A DNA stretch of 32,968 bases, from positions 1 to 32,968 of the forward strand of contig NZ_RHOK01000022.1 of the NCBI RefSeq assembly GCF_003946175.1, written 5' to 3'. The DNA comes from Lacticaseibacillus suibinensis. GTDB taxonomy: Bacteria; Bacillota; Bacilli; Lactobacillales; Lactobacillaceae. Under the pieces are notes generated by a model. The model made no database searches. It was not told the origin of the DNA and worked only from the letters and a program-made list of their open reading frames with translations. A program made the position numbers and the translations under genes. Positions 24,936-31,522 of the stretch are shown piece after piece; position 1 is the first letter of the stretch, and every line of letters begins with the position of its first letter.

Positions 24936-26390
24936 CTATTCCTCCTCAGTTGCATCCGTGCTGTCGTCCGCTGCCACAGTGACCGTAACTTCCTTAGTCG
25001 TGGTCTGCCCAAACTTATCAGTGGCCGTGTAGGTTAACTTATAGTCACCTGCCGCACCCGTATCAACGGAACCATCAACAGTAACCTTGGCGTCACCATA
25101 AGGGCTGGTCGCTGTTACGTTAGCTATGGCATCAAGCTGATCACCGACCTTGAGCGTCGTCGGCACCTTAGAAACATCCAGACTCGGTTTATCCGCCGTG
25201 ACGTTGATGGTCACGGTCTTGGTCGTCGTCTGCCCGAACTTATCGGTCGTCGTGTAGGTCAGCTTATTCTCCCCTGGCTTGCTGGTATCAACGTTGCCGT
25301 CAACCTTGAGGTCAGCCTCACCATACTTGCTGGTGGCCTTAACACCTTGAAGAACATCAAACTCGCTATTTAGCGCCACGCTGGTGTTCTGATTGTTGGT
25401 GTCGATGTTTGGCTTGTCAGCGTAAACCGTGACTGTGCGTTGCTTGGTGACCGTCTGCCCGTCGCTGTCAGTGACGGAATAGGTCAGTTCATACTGACCA
25501 GGAGTCGTCGTATCAACCTTACCTTCAGCGGTGACCTTGCCTGTCAAATCGCCGTCTTGATAGTCATCAGCGCTAACATCTTTCAAGGCGTCAAAGGTCG
25601 TACCAACCTCAACCGGATTGTCATTCAGGAACACAATAGATGGCTTGTCGTTGATCACCGTAATATCGCGTGTCACTGATACGGTGTGGCCCGCGCTATC
25701 CGTTACTGAGTAGGTAACGGTATAGGTGCCTGGCGTGTTCTTATCAAGCGTGGTTGTATAGCCAATTGCATTAGTCAAATCGCCGTCTTCGGAGTCACTG
25801 GCCGTGACGCCAACCCGAAAGTCTACTGATTGTTGCCCTTTGTGCACCATCATCGTCGCCGGCGCACTGATGGAAGGTGCCTGATCTGTTGTGGTTTCAC
25901 CAGAGTCAGAGCCGCCGCCTTTGTTTCCTGTATCTGTACCCGTGCCAGTCGAAGGCTTTGACGTATTAGAATTGTCAATCGGGGGTACTAAAGCTGGTTT
26001 TTCCGCTTCAGCCAACGTTTTGACCTCGGCATCAGCGCCATCTACTAGAGCCAGAGCACTCGTAGTCGTTTTACCGTTTAAAGCCACTGCTAGGTCATTT
26101 TCGCCAACAAGACCGTCATCCGACACGCTCACGTCGTTACCATTGGTATCACTAGAGCTAAGTCCAGCATCGGCCATCGCATCTTCAACAGTTTTGTCCG
26201 CCTGCTTGGAGCTATGGCCAGCGGCTGCTTTAGCCTTGTCTTTGGATTTCTTCTGTACTTGAACGGTCTGGTCCTTATGTGTGCCTTGTTGCTGGCAACT
26301 AACGATGCCAGCACCTAAGCCTAGCAGCACAATCGGGCAAATCACCCAAGCTGCAATCTTTTTACGTTTCTTACTTTTATCTTCGTCCAT
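24936..26390 (-). CDS. Lipoprotein with four Ig-like (DUF5011-type) repeats
   Basis: A 484-residue surface protein. The N-terminus has a basic stretch (KKRKKIAAW), a hydrophobic core and a lipobox-like GIVSC with Cys32, predicting a lipid anchor on the outer face of the membrane. A low-complexity Ser/Asp/Thr linker (about 45-170) leads to four tandem beta-sandwich repeats. Each resembles the DUF5011 Ig-like domain, for example GQYELTYSVTDSDGQTVTK, GENKLTYTTTDKFGQTTTK and GDYKLTYTATDKFGQTTTK. The protein ends in acidic DATEEE. It is co-transcribed with PcfB and VirD4, so it may act as a mating adhesin or surface exclusion factor. That role is inferred; no wall-sorting signal is present. Confidence 0.8.
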   Translation of the reverse strand: MDEDKSKKRKKIAAWVICPIVLLGLGAGIVSCQQQGTHKDQTVQVQKKSKDKAKAAAGHSSKQADKTVEDAMADAGLSSSDTNGNDVSVSDDGLVGENDLAVALNGKTTTSALALVDGADAEVKTLAEAEKPALVPPIDNSNTSKPSTGTGTDTGNKGGGSDSGETTTDQAPSISAPATMMVHKGQQSVDFRVGVTASDSEDGDLTNAIGYTTTLDKNTPGTYTVTYSVTDSAGHTVSVTRDITVINDKPSIVFLNDNPVEVGTTFDALKDVSADDYQDGDLTGKVTAEGKVDTTTPGQYELTYSVTDSDGQTVTKQRTVTVYADKPNIDTNNQNTSVALNSEFDVLQGVKATSKYGEADLKVDGNVDTSKPGENKLTYTTTDKFGQTTTKTVTINVTADKPSLDVSKVPTTLKVGDQLDAIANVTATSPYGDAKVTVDGSVDTGAAGDYKLTYTATDKFGQTTTKEVTVTVAADDSTDATEEE

Positions 26391-26402
26391 GGTGTCCTCC
26401 CT

Positions 26403-26972
26403 TTAGAATAGAATGTCGTCTTCGGTAATATCGAAATGGTCGTAATCTTCAGGACCCGTTTCCTCACGGTCTTCGGGTACGGCTGGCTGTTCGTCCGCTT
26501 CGTGATGTTGGCTAACTTGATTAGCAGGTTCCGGTTGGCTTTGCGCCCCAGGACTAGTCTCTGCCGGAGTTGATGGATCCAGCGGCGCTGATTGCTCACA
26601 GTCCAACTCAGGCGTCGTACCGGCGCCTGAAGTGCCAGCGGCGGACTGTACGTCAGGTTCCTGGCTGGTAGCAGGAGTTAGAAATTCAACCTGGTCTGCT
26701 CGCACTTGAAAACTCTGCTTCTTCTCACCGTCTTTAGTCACGTAGTCGTTCTGATGTAGTTCACCAATAATGCCCACTCGGTTGCCTTTGTGTACATACT
26801 TTGCGGTTGATTGCGCACTTTGTCCCCAAATGATGCAAGGAATGAAGTCTGTCTTGTCTTTGTCGTGTGGCCGACTCACTGCGACAGTGAAACGCGCATA
26901 AGCCCTACCTGTAGCTGTGTACTGTAACTCCACTGCGCGAACCAAACGGCCTACGAGTTGAATTGAATTCAT
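26403..26972 (-). CDS. ssb: Single-stranded DNA-binding protein
   Basis: A 189-residue SSB. The OB-fold spans about residues 1-110, beginning NSIQLVGRLVRAVELQYTAT and containing YARFTVAVSRPHDKDKTDFI and GNRVGIIGELHQNDYVTKDG. A Gln/Pro/Glu-rich linker follows, and the protein ends in the acidic tip EDDILF, which corresponds to the DDDIPF-type motif that recruits partner proteins. AAGGAGG precedes the ATG at 26972; an upstream extension to 27017 lacks a site and would overlap the previous gene. Plasmid-borne SSBs typically protect the transferred strand in the recipient. Confidence 0.92.
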   Translation of the reverse strand: MNSIQLVGRLVRAVELQYTATGRAYARFTVAVSRPHDKDKTDFIPCIIWGQSAQSTAKYVHKGNRVGIIGELHQNDYVTKDGEKKQSFQVRADQVEFLTPATSQEPDVQSAAGTSGAGTTPELDCEQSAPLDPSTPAETSPGAQSQPEPANQVSQHHEADEQPAVPEDREETGPEDYDHFDITEDDILF

Positions 26973-26982
26973 GAGTGCCTCC

Positions 26983-27264
26983 TTAATCCAGTCGGTTACC
27001 AGACACGCGGCAATCAACGGTTAGTTGCAAGATATGCGTGCTTGAGGTCTTAACCTCAACCACAGGCCCGAGATATAGACGATGTGGATAAGCGAACCAG
27101 CCGCGCGCTGCATAGAAGTTGCTACCGAGTAGCTGACTACGCTGCTTGCGAAGATCCTCACGTCGAACCTTGAACACGTACAGCCCGTCGAAATACGCGA
27201 TTCGCTTAATCTTACGAACCGGCACGACGAGCTGAATTGGCTCAAAATCGTATGCTGCTTCCAT
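26983..27264 (-). CDS. Small hypothetical protein (93 aa)
   Basis: An unrecognised protein. It begins MEAAYDFEPIQLVVPVRKIK and looks beta-rich and basic with no membrane segment. The size, the position next to SSB near the start of the transfer genes, and a PIQLVVP-like N-terminus loosely recall the small DUF961-type proteins of ICEs, but I do not consider that secure. The ATG at 27264 has GGGGGA 6 bases upstream; the longer form to 27315 would overlap the neighbouring gene. Confidence 0.65.
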   Translation of the reverse strand: MEAAYDFEPIQLVVPVRKIKRIAYFDGLYVFKVRREDLRKQRSQLLGSNFYAARGWFAYPHRLYLGPVVEVKTSSTHILQLTVDCRVSGNRLD

Positions 27265-27278
27265 TTGTGTTCCCCCTT

Positions 27279-27605
27279 TTAGATAAAATCTGTTGGTAGA
27301 TCGGTGAACCGCCATCCAATAATGGTGAGGTTCCCGTTGATCTCAACCTGGGCGTGCTGCACAGTGAACATAATCATATTGGTTAACGACGTGTGGTCCG
27401 TCTTGCCTAGAATCACTAGTCGATTTTCCGGAAACATACTTACGTAGAATGTGACGCGTGCCTTTTGACCAACGTACTGACTTGATATGGTGATTTGCAC
27501 TCGTTCTTTCTGATTTCCATCCGCTTCAATCACAAACCGGCTCGATACCGGCTTGGTGAGAACGTCATCAGGGATATAAATGCCATGCTCTGCCTCATCG
27601 TTCAT
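27279..27605 (-). CDS. Small hypothetical protein (108 aa)
   Basis: An unrecognised beta-rich protein (RVQITISSQYVGQKARVTFY, then NRLVILGKTDHTSLTNMIMF) with no membrane segment. AAAGGAGG lies 12 bases before the ATG, slightly distant. It is the first gene after the 450-base non-coding region with two terminators and tRNA-like structures, so it probably opens the SSB-to-relaxase transcription unit. Confidence 0.68.
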   Translation of the reverse strand: MNDEAEHGIYIPDDVLTKPVSSRFVIEADGNQKERVQITISSQYVGQKARVTFYVSMFPENRLVILGKTDHTSLTNMIMFTVQHAQVEINGNLTIIGWRFTDLPTDFI

Positions 27606-27703
27606 CGACTCTAATCGCCTCCTTTCTAATTTCGACTACAGCCGATTAAAATCATCTGACTCAACAGTTAAAAGCGACGGGCGTAAAGTAACTACCCGCC
27701 TAC

Positions 27704-27770
27704 GTCGTGTGCAGGAATCGAACCCGCGTCCACCGCTTAAGTCTAAAGAAGTGGATGTACCAGCCACGAC
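27704..27770 (-). ncRNA. tRNA-like structure A (D-armless)
   Basis: On the minus strand GTCGTG pairs with CACGAC to close a 67-base unit. Its 3' part is a textbook T-arm, GCGGG-TTCGATT-CCTGC (27711-27727). A central TCCAC/GTGGA stem (27751-27755 with 27729-27733) stands in the place of the anticodon arm, with an oversized loop. There is no room for a D-arm and no encoded CCA. It begins directly after a terminator on the same strand. Whether it is transcribed, a decayed tRNA gene or a tRNA-mimicking regulatory RNA cannot be told from sequence. Confidence 0.45.
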
Positions 27771-27800
27771 AAAAAGTGGCCTCCTGGGAAAGAGACCACT
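27771..27800 (-). terminator. Rho-independent terminator
   Basis: On the minus strand AGTGGTCTC pairs with GAGGCCACT (9 bp, one G-T) around an 8-base loop, followed by TTTTTG. No gene ends here, so it would terminate a non-coding transcript that includes structure B, or attenuate read-through into the 108-residue gene. Confidence 0.75.
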
Positions 27801-27852
27801 CAAATTTGGAGGAGTAATAATGAAAAATAGGTAGGGCTAGGCAGGCCTTGGG

Positions 27853-27912
27853 GGTGGCCGCCTAAGCCACCACAGGGAGTCGAACCCTGTTAGTATCCAC
27901 ACGATCAGATAC
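27853..27912 (-). ncRNA. tRNA-like structure B (T-arm plus hairpins)
   Basis: On the minus strand GTATC/GATAC forms a stem with a 10-base loop (27893-27912). A perfect T-arm, CAGGG-TTCGACT-CCCTG (27873-27889), follows, then a second hairpin GGTGGC/GCCACC (27853-27871). No matching acceptor 5' strand is visible, so it is not a canonical tRNA. It lies between two minus-strand terminators (27927-27969 and 27771-27800). Confidence 0.35.
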
Positions 27913-27926
27913 CTTCCAAAGACAGC

Positions 27927-27969
27927 AAAAAGCCCCTACTTTTGTTCTCTGGGGAAGAGAAGTAGGGGC
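27927..27969 (-). terminator. Strong rho-independent terminator
   Basis: On the minus strand GCCCCTACTT pairs perfectly with AAGTAGGGGC, followed by TTTTTG. It lies about 90 bases downstream of the small RHH-like gene and likely ends that transcript, isolating the downstream SSB-transfer operon. Confidence 0.85.
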
Positions 27970-28059
27970 ACCAGGAGAATAGTAATTAAAGAAATCGTTG
28001 GAACAAGGTAAATAGCGGGGTAGCCGCCTGCCGAAGTCACCCCATCGTCGACTGCTCGC

Positions 28060-28236
28060 TTATTGCTTCTGTGGCCCCGTGGTAAACCCGGCGTGGACCA
28101 ATGCGGCTTCCTGATGAATGAGTCGGCGGATCAGTGAAGAGGTCCGCTCACCAGTCGCCCGCTGAACATCTTCTAGCTCGCGACGAGTATCTGTTGTAGC
28201 TGCGAACTTAATCCAGCTTTTGTCAGCTCCGATCAT
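28060..28236 (-). CDS. Small ribbon-helix-helix-like protein (58 aa)
   Basis: A 58-residue protein containing KFAATTDTRRELEDVQRATG followed by RTSSLIRRLIHQEAALVHAG, a strand then two helices, as in CopG/Arc-type DNA-binding proteins. AAGGTGGGG lies before the ATG at 28236; the longer frame to 28278 lacks a site. It probably binds DNA as a dimer and could regulate the transfer genes or copy control. The family call rests on pattern only. Confidence 0.6.
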   Translation of the reverse strand: MIGADKSWIKFAATTDTRRELEDVQRATGERTSSLIRRLIHQEAALVHAGFTTGPQKQ

Positions 28237-28345
28237 GGTTACCCCACCTTTCAATTGTTCTAGAGAAAAGATACCCACCTATTTTGGCCTAAAAACTCCC
28301 TAACTGTAATCTGCATGCTATTCTATCCTCGTACCCGGCTGGCGC

Positions 28346-28570
28346 CTATAGCCTATCCAGTGGCACAGCCTGAACAGTAGCAATGTTGTTTCTCAAATCA
28401 TCAATAAAGGGGCCCTCTGCCGAATCAATCTTCAGTGCAAGCTGCAGGTCAGAAGTGATTGGCAGATCATAAATCAGTATTTCCATCTCGTGACCTGGGC
28501 GGTAGTCGTAGACTTCATCTAATGCATCGTCGGCCAGGTACCAGCCTGGCACAATTTGAATAACTAGCAC
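28346..28570 (-). CDS. Small hypothetical protein with QIVPGWY motif (74 aa)
   Basis: An unrecognised 74-residue protein beginning VIQIVPGWYLADDALDEVYD. It shares QIVPGWY and the following pattern with the 86-residue product of 29262-29522, so the two are paralogues. The start is GTG with AAGGAGTG upstream. It is divergent from the gene at 28598 with only 27 bases between start codons, so the two ribosome sites nearly touch and each promoter must lie within or beyond the other gene. Confidence 0.6.
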   Translation of the reverse strand: MLVIQIVPGWYLADDALDEVYDYRPGHEMEILIYDLPITSDLQLALKIDSAEGPFIDDLRNNIATVQAVPLDRL

Positions 28571-28597
28571 TTCTCATCACTCCTTGGAGGTTTCATT

Positions 28598-29296
28598 ATG
28601 GACATGAATCCAGTATTAAAACTTGTACCGATTGCCTTACCCAAAGCAGGTAAGCGTCACGACACGCAGCTTCCGGTATTGAAAACAGTCAGGGATAGCG
28701 AAGGCCACGGACGTGACTTTTTTGTCTTCGATATGGAGATAAACCAGAGAGCATTCGCGGTCTCATTCATTGCTGGGGACTTTGTTAAGCCTTGGCTCCT
28801 GGCATTTAACAGAAAGGGAGATAACCAACCGCCTCTCGTGGTAAAAATATATACCGGCTATAAAGTCGCAACCGATGGATACTCAGTCGAGGAACGAAAA
28901 CACATCTCTTCCTTCTTTAATCATCAGCTAAACCCTGCCAAGGGTTTCTTGAGCCTTTGGAACGATGTCAATAGATCTCTCCACTACCGGAAAAGCTCAC
29001 TTGATTATGAGACTCGAAACGCATTATTGAACTTACAGGACAAGCCTGAAGAGGAGACAAAACTATTTTTCAAAGGCTTCCACAACAACGGTGCCGGCCA
29101 TCGGTCTGCTTTTAATGCTTGGAAAGTACAGCACTTGCTACCTCCTGAAGTTTGGGCTCAGATTGCCAACAACGACCACTACTCTGTTGATTTCACCGAT
29201 TTACCCGGAGACGCCAATACAGTCAATAAGACCGAACAGGCTTGTATGGCGGCAGAAATTGCTAAGTATCGTGAGAACCACGGACTGATTTCGTAA
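28598..29296 (+). CDS. Hypothetical protein (232 aa), opposite to its neighbours
   Basis: I do not recognise this protein securely. It is soluble, with a central mixed region (DFFVFDMEINQRAFAVSFIA, VVKIYTGYKVATDGYSVEER) and a helical C-terminal half containing SSFFNHQLNPAKGFLSLWND. TTGGAGG lies 7 bases before the ATG. It is the only + strand gene in the transfer region apart from the IS transposase. It is flanked by two paralogous minus-strand genes, divergent from one and overlapping the other by 35 bases at the 3' end. This embedded antisense position suggests a separate small cassette, not a transfer function. Confidence 0.7.
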   Translation: MDMNPVLKLVPIALPKAGKRHDTQLPVLKTVRDSEGHGRDFFVFDMEINQRAFAVSFIAGDFVKPWLLAFNRKGDNQPPLVVKIYTGYKVATDGYSVEERKHISSFFNHQLNPAKGFLSLWNDVNRSLHYRKSSLDYETRNALLNLQDKPEEETKLFFKGFHNNGAGHRSAFNAWKVQHLLPPEVWAQIANNDHYSVDFTDLPGDANTVNKTEQACMAAEIAKYRENHGLIS

Positions 29297-29522
29297 CAAC
29301 ACTGGTGGTCAAATAGATTGGTTTGAATACGCCAAGGCCGCTCAAAACTTCTTGTTGCTCCATAGGCAATTGAGACACGTCGGCAGCTCGGAATGGGTCA
29401 CAGGTGATATATATCTTATCCTTCGCCTGGTATGTCCACGCACCACCCCTGAAGTACCAGCCAGGAACAATCTGCAACACTACTCGTCTTTGTCTTCCCT
29501 GAATATAGTCAAGGTTTGCCAT
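29262..29522 (-). CDS. Small hypothetical protein with QIVPGWY motif (86 aa)
   Basis: A paralogue of the 74-residue protein at 28346-28570, sharing VLQIVPGWYF near residue 16 followed by a divergent strand-rich sequence and a Ser/Val-rich tail. AAGAAGG precedes the ATG at 29522. Its last 35 bases overlap the end of the convergent + strand gene. Function unknown. Confidence 0.6.
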   Translation of the reverse strand: MANLDYIQGRQRRVVLQIVPGWYFRGGAWTYQAKDKIYITCDPFRAADVSQLPMEQQEVLSGLGVFKPIYLTTSVVTKSVRGSHDT

Positions 29523-29574
29523 TGTATATCCTTCTTTCTGTCTATAAATCCAAGGCCCCAGCCAATTGAATCAC

Positions 29575-29598
29575 AAACGCGTCAGCGGCACTGACGCG
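29575..29598 (-). terminator. Possible weak terminator
   Basis: On the minus strand CGCGTCAG pairs perfectly with CTGACGCG around a 5-base loop, followed only by TTTGTG. It lies just downstream of the 164-residue membrane protein gene and may end the sortase-membrane protein transcript. Confidence 0.45.
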
Positions 29599-29612
29599 AG
29601 ACAAACCTCTTC

Positions 29613-30107
29613 CTACATGTGGGTCATCCATAGTGCTCCAATCAGTAGGATTGGAAGCCCCAGCAGCATCCACGGGATAACCCAGCCATCGTGTTTCTTG
29701 TCAATCTTGTCGCACACTTTCTCGTAAACAAATATGCCTATCATGACACAGCCGGTTACAGTCAAACCCAACGCACAGCCGAACGGCATCGCCTTATTCC
29801 CCAGCTCACTCAGAGTTTGCATAGACAATGATTCGCCATAGGGCATCATGCAACCTATGGTCAACAAAGCTCCGAAAAAATATACGCTTAGGAAAGTGAG
29901 AAATAGCTTTTGTGCTACTTGCCCACGGTACGCTTTTTCAAGCTTGTTTAAGGCTCCGCTTTGCATCTCCCTTGGTGCCCCTATTCTCTGCATTTCTCGA
30001 ACCTGATTGGCCATTTTTCTGACCTCATCACGCCTTGCTATGACATTCCATATCGTAAGATTCCACGCGGCCAAGGTCATCATCAGTGTTGCTATTGATC
30101 TCATCAT
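29613..30107 (-). CDS. Membrane protein (164 aa), unknown function
   Basis: An integral membrane protein with an N-terminal helix (SIATLMMTLAAWNLTIWNVI), a charged cytosolic stretch, and three more hydrophobic segments including FLTFLSVYFFGALLTIGCMM and VIPWMLLGLPILLIGALWM. GGAGGGG precedes the ATG, which overlaps the previous stop by 4 bases, so the two small membrane proteins are coupled. I do not recognise the family. A role with the sortase locus is possible but unsupported. Confidence 0.7.
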   Translation of the reverse strand: MMRSIATLMMTLAAWNLTIWNVIARRDEVRKMANQVREMQRIGAPREMQSGALNKLEKAYRGQVAQKLFLTFLSVYFFGALLTIGCMMPYGESLSMQTLSELGNKAMPFGCALGLTVTGCVMIGIFVYEKVCDKIDKKHDGWVIPWMLLGLPILLIGALWMTHM

Positions 30108-30616
30108 TTCTCTACCCCTCCTTTGGCGTCAGCATTAACCGTTTTCATTGAGTCAATTTTTGACACAATCTTGTAAGGCTTGCCCTTCTTCATAGTCAAC
30201 ACAGCTTCAGCCTTCTTCGAGCTCACCTCCAGGCTAACGTATCCTTTCCCCTTAGAAAGCGCATAAGCCTTGTTAAGAACGCGATCGACTGCCCGGCCTT
30301 GCGGTGTTGTAGCTTCAGCAGTCCCGTGATCCGCGTGTCCCAGGGGCGTAAAGTCTAAGGTTATATCACCAGAGCGTTCAATCTCTAGTGGGGTCGTGAG
30401 TTGCTTTGTGCTATCTAAGGGTTCGACCAGTATCGAAATAATGCTACCCACAATCAGAAGCATTGTGAAGACTGGTAAAACCCAGTCGTCTGCTAAAGAA
30501 ATGTTCTTCTTATCGAGGGCAAGGCCAACCAATGCCAGAACTATCGCAATGAGCAGCATGACCTTGCCAGCAGTTATGACCATCTCGTAGTGGCCAAAAT
30601 CAATATAATGTTCCAT
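30104..30616 (-). CDS. Membrane protein (170 aa), unknown function
   Basis: Two N-terminal helices (VMLLIAIVLALVGLALD and WVLPVFTMLLIVGSIISIL) are followed by a soluble outer or inner domain of about 100 residues with SGDITLDFTPLGHADHG and a Lys-rich end (KIDSMKTVNADAKGGVEK). The ATG at 30616 is chosen because TGGAG lies about 7 bases upstream; an ATG at 30628 is an alternative. It overlaps the next gene by 4 bases. No family recognised. Confidence 0.68.
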   Translation of the reverse strand: MEHYIDFGHYEMVITAGKVMLLIAIVLALVGLALDKKNISLADDWVLPVFTMLLIVGSIISILVEPLDSTKQLTTPLEIERSGDITLDFTPLGHADHGTAEATTPQGRAVDRVLNKAYALSKGKGYVSLEVSSKKAEAVLTMKKGKPYKIVSKIDSMKTVNADAKGGVEK

Positions 30617-30696
30617 TTCAGTCTCCATTCTTTTCGGTTATCAGATAAAATACGCGGAGGGCCTTGCACGTATCCTGCAAATTCTTTTGGTGCAAG

Positions 30697-30758
30697 ACCG
30701 CCCCAGGGAGTCGAACCCTGGCAGCATCAGCAGGCGCTAACGCTGTTCCGGCAGCGGT
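30697..30758 (-). ncRNA. tRNA-like structure C (D-armless)
   Basis: On the minus strand ACCGCT pairs with GGCGGT to close a unit of about 62 bases that contains a perfect T-arm, CAGGG-TTCGACT-CCCTG (30704-30720). A CAGCG/TGCTG stem with an 8-base loop lies in the anticodon-arm position. As in structure A, there is no space for a D-arm. A long hairpin with GGTCTTGCAC/GTGCAAGGCC arms follows. It sits between the sortase stop and the next gene, so it is probably transcribed with them. Confidence 0.4.
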
Positions 30759-30766
30759 GGTGATAC

Positions 30767-31519
30767 TTAATCGCTTGTTAACGTGCCCACGCGATACGAG
30801 GTGGGGTCAGAAACCGTTAGAGACGTATCAAGATGCTTTTGGAGGCCGAGTTTTGTAGGCTTCACCTTGATTAAATGGCCCTGAACCACGTAGCGAAACG
30901 CTGGGTGTTTGTAACCAACTCGCGGGCAAGTGAAAAGGTGGATCTGTTTGGCGGCACCAGCTGCTGGATCACTAAGGATCGAAGCATCGCTACCTTCAAC
31001 CGTATATGCCCGGTCGGCTTCATAGGTGTACTTGCCTTCTAGCGTATACACATACATCAGACCGCCGGTGCCGGTGCCGCCCTTGTAGTCTGACGGCCGG
31101 TAGGGAGCGCCTGCATTACGCACGTAGCCCTGACTGGTCGTCAGTTGGAAAAGATTGGCAAACAAAACCCCAGGGACGTATGAGCTATGACCTGCAAGGA
31201 CATAGTTGTTGTCGACGGGGCTGGTGTTCGCTTTCACGCGGGCAAGCTCCGCAAGCGCCCCGTAATTGAGCCCTGCATCCGTTTTGTAGATAGCTAGGTC
31301 AATTCCTACTGACGGGATTGAAACGGCCGTATCGGCCCGTCTTGCCCGCGTATGGGGCGCTTGTTTGCCCTTCTTGAGTGACTTGATTAGTTGCTGACCA
31401 TCACTCCGTGCGCGTTGGCCCTTGCTGGCCTCCTGGGCCGGCTGCCATAGGATCAAAGCCACGCCGATAAGGATCAGCAAGATTAATGCAACAGTTAGTG
31501 GCCAACGCTTACGTCGCAT
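30767..31519 (-). CDS. Sortase
   Basis: A 250-residue membrane-anchored transpeptidase that would cut the sorting motif of a surface protein and link it to the wall or to other subunits. The N-terminal anchor is LTVALILLILIGVALILW. The catalytic residues are visible: His111 in VLAGHSSY, Cys198 in HLFTCPR and Arg209 in HPAFRYVVQGH. The spacing fits sortases of the A/E type. It follows the VaFE surface protein gene by 3 bases without a strong ribosome site of its own, implying translational coupling. It is presumably dedicated to that substrate, whose motif is unusual. Confidence 0.88.
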   Translation of the reverse strand: MRRKRWPLTVALILLILIGVALILWQPAQEASKGQRARSDGQQLIKSLKKGKQAPHTRARRADTAVSIPSVGIDLAIYKTDAGLNYGALAELARVKANTSPVDNNYVLAGHSSYVPGVLFANLFQLTTSQGYVRNAGAPYRPSDYKGGTGTGGLMYVYTLEGKYTYEADRAYTVEGSDASILSDPAAGAAKQIHLFTCPRVGYKHPAFRYVVQGHLIKVKPTKLGLQKHLDTSLTVSDPTSYRVGTLTSD

Positions 31520-31522
31520 AGG

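Noticed and set aside
27704-27770. A standard functional tRNA gene.
   Set aside because: No D-arm, oversized central loop, one mismatch in the seventh closing pair and no CCA, so it is listed only as tRNA-like.
27818-27832. A + strand ATG-AAA-AAT-AGG-TAG mini-frame (MKNR) with a perfect GGAGGAG ribosome site.
   Set aside because: Only four codons, opposite to local transcription, no + strand promoter or downstream gene. Probably chance, although it lies between the tRNA-like structures.
28279-28345. A promoter between the RHH-like gene and the 74-residue gene.
   Set aside because: No pair of -35 and -10 boxes with acceptable spacing is visible.
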